Assembly (NCBI GenBank): GCA_964017195.1
Contig: OZ024891.1
Location: forward strand, 6,473,994-6,537,993
Direction: 5' to 3'
Origin: Siderastrea radians
Lineage: Eukaryota > Cnidaria > Anthozoa > Scleractinia > Rhizangiidae
DNA: 64,000 nucleotides
Part shown: piece after piece, positions 59,658 through 64,000 of the stretch
Layout of the letters: every line of letters begins with the position of its first letter
Numbering within the stretch: the first letter of the stretch is position 1
Program-made: the position numbers and the translations under genes
Notes under the pieces: generated by a model
Database searches by the model: none
Seen by the model: the letters and a program-made list of their open reading frames with translations, nothing else
What the model was told of the DNA's origin: nothing

Positions 59658-60719
59658 TCAAATAAAAAAACCTACGTGCTTGTAGTAGCCGAACATATCG
59701 GCCGCTGTTACATCCCCAACCGCTCTCAACAGTGCGTATTCCAGGTTTTCCCATACTAGTTCCCGGTATTTGTACTTCAACAAATATTTCAGCTTTGAAA
59801 ATACCTCCTCAACAGTATTCAGGTCTGGAGAATACACTGGGAGAAATACGAGTTCCACCCCCAGATCATTCAGGAAGCTTTGCAGCGCTCTTTCCGCTTC
59901 GCCATGATGCGCGGCAAGATTGTCGACCACTACAATGTCGCCGACTTCGAGAATTGGTCGTTGAGTTATTGGATCAACTGTTTGCGAAGCCTCATCAAAG
60001 AATCGTAAAAACTGTACAGAGTTCGACGCTCCTTCTATGACGTTTCTATATTTTACTCCATCAAATCCAACCAGAAAGTTTAGCGTGAGGTTCGCGGTAG
60101 ACAAGTATCTTCGCACTTCTACGCAATCGTCGCCGACAGGTGAGAAACCAAAGTTTCTGTGACCAGCATCAGGCAGCTGAAAACCCGACTCATCGAAAAA
60201 CTTAACAGAGGAAGGATCTTTGTCTTTTAAATAGTCAATGTACAACTGAGTGTAAACTACATTTTCGGGAGTAAAACGCTCTGACGTACATTTCCCTAAC
60301 CTTTTTCGTGAATAGTTGCGGCCACTTGGAAGTGTGTTCCCAATATTTCTGGAAATTGTTGATGTCGAAAGTTCTCCACAGTCACCGTGAATGGCCAAAT
60401 CATCACGTAATTCTTTAAGAGAGGACGAAGCACTTGCTTGCACCATGGTCTCCAACAGAATAGAGTCTTGGAAAGTGCATTTTGGAACTGTTCGAACGTG
60501 ATTCAACTTTTTGGGAGCCGTGCTTCCAGTCAAGTTGTACTGCTTAACGATTTTTGAAACTACACCCTTGCTGATGCGTAATCTTCGCCCAACTTCTGAA
60601 AAAGAATGATCCTGCGCAAGTTCTTTCACTTGATTCCGCATGTCACTTGAAAGTGGGATGCCGTTCTGATAATTTCTTCCTTTCTTGTTTACTGAAAACA
60701 TACTCCCTTCAAGTAGCAA
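59658..60719 (-). CDS. IS630/Tc1-type DDE transposase with paired-like HTH
   Basis: Intact 353-aa frame. Residues 12-70 form a paired-like helix-turn-helix (GRNYQNGIPLSSDMRNQV, FSEVGRRLRISKGVVSKIV), which should bind the TIRs. The catalytic Asp are D176 (VKFFDESGFQ) and D266 (IVVVDNLAAHH). E304 follows in YSPDLNTVEEVF, 37 residues after the second Asp (DD37E spacing). The length of 353 is usual for Tc1/mariner relatives. The start ATG is 60717-60719, next to the right subterminal repeats, which probably act as its promoter. All catalytic residues are present, so the enzyme may still be active. Confidence 0.92.
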   Translation of the reverse strand: MLLEGSMFSVNKKGRNYQNGIPLSSDMRNQVKELAQDHSFSEVGRRLRISKGVVSKIVKQYNLTGSTAPKKLNHVRTVPKCTFQDSILLETMVQASASSSLKELRDDLAIHGDCGELSTSTISRNIGNTLPSGRNYSRKRLGKCTSERFTPENVVYTQLYIDYLKDKDPSSVKFFDESGFQLPDAGHRNFGFSPVGDDCVEVRRYLSTANLTLNFLVGFDGVKYRNVIEGASNSVQFLRFFDEASQTVDPITQRPILEVGDIVVVDNLAAHHGEAERALQSFLNDLGVELVFLPVYSPDLNTVEEVFSKLKYLLKYKYRELVWENLEYALLRAVGDVTAADMFGYYKHVGFFI

Positions 60720-60900
60720 AGCTTCACATTTGGGCGGGGAAACTTTAACGTTTGATACCTGAAACGCAGACGTTTGACGTCACGTAAGCTTCACATTTGG
60801 GCGGGAAAACTTCAAAGTTTGACACCTGAAACGCAGACGTTTGACGTCACGTGAAAACATGTTAGCGCGTACGTTCACGGGTAGATGCAATCGACGGTAT

Positions 60901-61695
60901 ATGGGAGAAAGACTGGAAATGATCTCCAAACTCCGTGAGAAAGAACCACCACACAGTTTGAAGCACAGACAACTTGAAATAATCGGCGCTAGTGTCAAGC
61001 AATTAAAAGAGGATTGCCGTAGCCGGGAGGAAGTTAAAATGGCACAGTTTTTGGAGGAGACAAAAGCGCGGTGGATTGCTGTTGGTATGCTAAGAAAAGA
61101 GGATGCACACCTTCCACAGTCCGTCGATGGACCGTACCATCCGAACTTCGAGAAGACCAGAGAGGAATACTTCGCTAAGAAAAAAGCCGAAAAGGAAAGA
61201 GCTCTAAAAGAAAAAGCTCAAAGCTACTACGAAGATGAATGGGTTATGGCCAAAAAAAAAGAGTTGCAAGATCTTCAAAGAAAAGAAGATGCAGCGACGG
61301 ATCCAGACACCAAACGTGCTCTCGCTTACGTCATGGAAGTTGCCGTGGATGCCTTAAAGGGGAGGTTTCAGCGAGAGGACGTACCTGGACTAAAGAAGTA
61401 TGTGCTGTTGGAGCGAAGACCTGTTGCCATGGAACTTGGCTGGTGTTCACGCGACCAAGCAGCAACGATTCAAAGCATTTGGTGCCCACTGCCATATCCG
61501 AGACAGCAGGAATCGGACGAAGTTCAAGAGATGTTCATTACACAATCGACAGCCCTTTCACAGCTCCGTTATCAAGTACCCAGCCAAACAAGCACCCCAA
61601 AGAAGAGAACCAAGAAGAAAGGCCAATTGGAACGGGTGCCAAAACGGGGGTGCATGACAAATTTCTTTTCCCCAAGTCAACAAGGCGAACATTGA
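60901..61695 (+). CDS. 264-aa coiled-coil basic ORF of unknown function
   Basis: I chose ATG 60901 (MGERLEMISKL), because the ORF upstream of it is transposon TIR. The middle is a long charged helix (YFAKKKAEKERALKEKAQ, KKKELQDLQRKEDA). It is followed by a more globular part (ALAYVMEVAVDALKGRF, LLERRPVAMELGWCSRDQ) and a basic tail (TPKKRTKKKGQ). No domain recognised. Without the transposon this ATG would lie at or overlapping the end of the helicase-like frame. The two may therefore be neighbouring genes of one element. Confidence 0.55.
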   Translation: MGERLEMISKLREKEPPHSLKHRQLEIIGASVKQLKEDCRSREEVKMAQFLEETKARWIAVGMLRKEDAHLPQSVDGPYHPNFEKTREEYFAKKKAEKERALKEKAQSYYEDEWVMAKKKELQDLQRKEDAATDPDTKRALAYVMEVAVDALKGRFQREDVPGLKKYVLLERRPVAMELGWCSRDQAATIQSIWCPLPYPRQQESDEVQEMFITQSTALSQLRYQVPSQTSTPKKRTKKKGQLERVPKRGCMTNFFSPSQQGEH

Positions 61696-61699
61696 ACAT

Positions 61700-62015
61700 C
61701 TGCATTGACATGGACAACTTAAAGTGAATATCGAAATAACTTGTGTCTTGTTAGTTTATGTCCACCCCAAATAAGCAAGGAAGTCTCTACACTTTTTCAT
61801 TTAAATTAAAGTTCCAGCGTAATCCAAACATGTATTGTAAGATTAATTTTGGTCAGATAATTACGTCAAGAACGAAGACTTTGTATATTTGATAGTTACG
61901 TCCAAGAGTAAACTAAAGAACTGAATTTATTCATGTATACAGTAATAAAAGTCACGTTTACAGCAAACTTATTGTCTTTATTAGTCTCAGTAATCACATT
62001 GGGCGAATTCAATTT
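61700..62015. other. intergenic, convergent 3' ends
   Basis: A/T-rich spacer between the plus coiled-coil ORF and the minus cyclin-like frame. It has AATAAA on the plus strand near 61943, and I see no ORF of note. Confidence 0.5.
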
Positions 62016-62387
62016 CTAAGGACAATCTTTTGCGACCATGTGCCAATGTTCCAAGGACCTCCAGTTCACCGATTGTAGCACATCAAGTTCTTCTCGAAGA
62101 ATGTCCGATCGTTGAACCGGCGACGAGATCGTGTCTAGAAATAAGCTATTTCTCGCAATATGGCGATCCTCCAGTTTTATGGCGATAGAAAGACAGGCCA
62201 GGATCAGCTCTCTAAATGTAGAACTTTTCCTGTTTGAAGTTTTGTTCAAGTGTCACCAAAGTAGACTTTCTGCCAACAAAGCCGTTTCTTTCGGGTAGTC
62301 ACAGGCACAAATTTCTTCCAAATATTCCCCAGCAAATTTTAGATCGCTCAAAGACAGGGTGGGATGTTTTTCTGCAATCCTGTCCAT
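62016..62387 (-). pseudogene. cyclin-box-like frame with in-frame TGA
   Basis: From ATG 62387 the frame reads 123 codons to 62016, broken once by TGA at codon 45 (62253-62255). Before the stop is KETALLAESLLW; after it are ELILACLSIAIKLED and ILREELDVLQSVNWRS. Together these follow the pattern of a cyclin box (helix pairs ending in 'ACLxIAxKxED' and 'ExxxLxxxNW'). Cyclins bind and activate CDKs. At about 120 residues it covers only one cyclin fold. Its place among mobile-element genes suggests capture from a host cyclin, or a host gene fragment. Confidence 0.5.
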
Positions 62388-62388
62388 C

Positions 62389-62544
62389 TTACTCACTCGG
62401 CGCAGCAGAGAAAGAGGCCAAATGCTCTATGTCGTCCGAATTTGTAGCGAACAAACATTTCCAAGCATGCTCTTGGAACGGAAAACGGTATGTGATTGGC
62501 AGGCCATAACCAATCACTGCTAACTTGGGATAATGCTCTATCTT
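62389..62544 (-). CDS. 51-codon open stretch between recombinase and cyclin-like frame
   Basis: It has no ATG. It overlaps the last bases of the recombinase ORF and ends with TAA one base before the cyclin-like ATG. It includes YGLPITYRFPFQEHAW and NSDDIEHLASFSAAP, and looks coding, perhaps the last exon of a spliced product. No family recognised. Confidence 0.3.
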   Translation of the reverse strand, partial: KIEHYPKLAVIGYGLPITYRFPFQEHAWKCLFATNSDDIEHLASFSAAPSE

Positions 62545-63944
62545 TTAGAATAGGATCCAAATTTTCTTGCTGCCCTGCTCAGGAGAGAGTTAGGTGTTCT
62601 TCCCTCGTGAAAATGAAAATCGGGGTCCCTGAGAATCGCTTTCCACTGACTGAAGCCGTATCGCTTAAGTCCAGCTTTTAGATATTTGTCTTCCTCTGGA
62701 GTGAACATCACATTTTTTCTTCCCGTGCCAATTTCTGTTTGTCTAGCGTATTGTGTTTTAGTGATCGTTTCGTCTTCGGCGTTTAGAGAACTATCGCTTT
62801 TGTCAGCACTATGCTCTTGTAAAGAAGTTGACTTGTCTGAAAGTCTCGAGCGCACTTCCATTTCTAGCTCTGTTCCCTTGTCGCCGTGTAGTTTTTCCAA
62901 ACATTTGTGCGCTTTACTAGCGACCTCGCGCGATCGTTGTTTTTGATAGTGAACCTTTACCACGACAAAGCTGTGTTTCTGGTCTTCGGAAACTGTGCTT
63001 TGCGCATTGCTGCCAAGATGTCTAGTACTTGCCGTCTCGACTATTTGTCGATAGCGAGTCGGGTGGACGTACTTGCCTGTTGCATCGAAGACCAGTTTAC
63101 TCATTAGTTCTCCTAGCTTGTTGTGTTGTCCTCCATTTCTCGTCACTAAAACATAATCACAGTTCGGCTTGAGCAGAGGGCGAATGTGATCGATGTAGCC
63201 ATCTGACACTTGCATGCTAGTCTTGGTCAGGTAAAGAAAATCAAAGCCATATTTTCCTGCTGTTTTGAACATTTTCTGATCAATAAATCCACCGTTAGTT
63301 TTAGCTTTGTTCACCATTTCAACAGTTAAATACTGATATGTCATCGGGCGCGAGCCTTTAACCTTGATGAACAAATATACGGCGAGAAATTTGGTAGCAA
63401 AAGATAAGTCAAATGGGGATATCGAACCTGGATTATCCTTGCATGACTTCAGCACGCTTTCGTATCGCGGCAAGTATCGCCCCACGACTTCCAAGAGCTC
63501 TTCGAGCGTGCCCCAGTGTCCCTTGGCTTCTAAGGCGTCGATATCGAGTTCGCTAGTCCATTGTAATCGCATCATCTTGGAGACGGTTTTGCGCACTTTT
63601 TCCAAGTACAGTTCTGTACAAGTTAACCCTCTTAATACCGATTCCGAAGCTCCATTAACTTTTCTGAAATCCCCCAGTTCTGCAATGGAGTCCAAGTAGC
63701 CTATGCGCCCTGCATGCCCGAGATTCCACTCATCTTGTATCATGTCAACAAATTTGAGAAGGATATTAGGCGAACATAGACTAAAGTCAACGATTTCAAA
63801 TGTGAGATCCTCGTCGTCTGCGCAACAGAATTTAAGAAATTTCAAACACCTGCTGACAATTTGGTGTGCTTGCCGATCGCTTTTACAACCACCACCATTG
63901 CCGGTAAGCCAGGACAAGAAATCTTGAGCGATTTTGCTTGACAT
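62538..63944 (-). CDS. tyrosine-recombinase-like protein with C-terminal Myb/SANT domain
   Basis: Intact 468-aa ORF from ATG 63944. The core has the order expected of tyrosine recombinases: R199 (KGSRPMTY), a Lys near 227-231 (KTAGKYGF), H294-x-x-R297 (HPTRYR), H324 (DQKHS) and Y333 (VHYQK). H324 to Y333 is nine residues, as in XerD-like enzymes. Residues 1-110 are helical and may be the SAM-like core-binding part. Residues 410-460 form a Myb/SANT helix set (FTPEEDKYLKAGLKRYG, WKAIL). This class cuts and rejoins DNA via a Tyr-linked intermediate; Crypton-type elements use it. It could be an active element integrase or a domesticated copy. The TAG is at 62538-62540. Confidence 0.75.
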   Translation of the reverse strand: MSSKIAQDFLSWLTGNGGGCKSDRQAHQIVSRCLKFLKFCCADDEDLTFEIVDFSLCSPNILLKFVDMIQDEWNLGHAGRIGYLDSIAELGDFRKVNGASESVLRGLTCTELYLEKVRKTVSKMMRLQWTSELDIDALEAKGHWGTLEELLEVVGRYLPRYESVLKSCKDNPGSISPFDLSFATKFLAVYLFIKVKGSRPMTYQYLTVEMVNKAKTNGGFIDQKMFKTAGKYGFDFLYLTKTSMQVSDGYIDHIRPLLKPNCDYVLVTRNGGQHNKLGELMSKLVFDATGKYVHPTRYRQIVETASTRHLGSNAQSTVSEDQKHSFVVVKVHYQKQRSREVASKAHKCLEKLHGDKGTELEMEVRSRLSDKSTSLQEHSADKSDSSLNAEDETITKTQYARQTEIGTGRKNVMFTPEEDKYLKAGLKRYGFSQWKAILRDPDFHFHEGRTPNSLLSRAARKFGSYSKR

Positions 63945-64000
63945 GTCAAAAGAGAGAGCTCGTCTGATTTTAAGTGAAGTCTTGTCATCATTGGCGTCAT

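Larger units (their letters stand above)
57155..60899. mobile_element. complete 3.74-kb IS630/Tc1-type transposon
   Basis: The element spans 57157-60897. Terminal inverted repeats of about 115 bp start CCGTCGATTGCATCTACCCG and are mirrored at the right, flanked by TA (57155-57156 and 60898-60899). Both TIRs carry CACGTGACGTCAAACGTCTG. The right side has an extra 67-bp copy of the subterminal part (60721-60787). It holds a minus-strand DDE transposase and a plus-strand SAM/Cys-His ORF, transcribed towards each other from the two ends. It lies between the helicase-like and coiled-coil ORFs. Confidence 0.9.

Overview
This is eukaryotic, AT-rich, intron-rich and repeat-rich DNA. The best guess is an anthozoan cnidarian (coral or sea anemone). 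The support is Penelope-like retroelements with hammerhead-ribozyme tails, tRNA-headed SINEs, many short inverted-repeat elements, compact secreted-protein genes built from phase-1 exons, and an animal ATF7IP orthologue. The species cannot be named from the sequence alone.

Layout. 1-183: C-terminus of an unidentified protein, then a 48-bp tandem repeat. 721-4165 (+): a small multi-exon gene for a basic protein, with a Penelope 3' end in one intron. 8632-14988 (+): a complete 12-exon gene for a 287-aa secreted precursor, made of three tandem copies of a three-exon cassette with multibasic cleavage sites between repeats. 18190-20535: two Penelope-like copies head to head, forming a large palindrome that ends just past the stop of the next gene. 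20544-25015 (-): a complete 5-exon gene for a 911-aa secreted Ser/Thr/Pro/Ala-rich protein. 28668 to about 36770 (-): ATF7IP, with coiled coil, polyQ tract and C-terminal fibronectin III domain. About 37-55 kb: no convincing gene, but a dense set of MITE-like elements, SINEs, a 1.3-kb fold-back and satellite-like arrays.

55284-64000 is an accessory block with several mobile-element proteins. These are an SF3-type helicase-like gene with an in-frame stop (+), a coiled-coil ORF (+), a cyclin-like reading frame with an in-frame stop (-), and a tyrosine-recombinase-like protein with a C-terminal Myb/SANT domain (-). A complete 3.74-kb IS630/Tc1-type transposon with TA target duplications sits in the middle, between the helicase and coiled-coil ORFs. 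It carries a DD37E transposase and a second ORF (SAM-like domain plus Cys/His cluster), transcribed towards each other.

The strongest candidates for undescribed biology are (1) the triplicated-cassette precursor at 8.6-15 kb and (2) the helicase / cyclin-like / tyrosine-recombinase block at 55-64 kb, which may be a degraded large mobile element. Exon structures were worked out by hand from splice signals and reading-frame continuity; no transcript or database check was possible.
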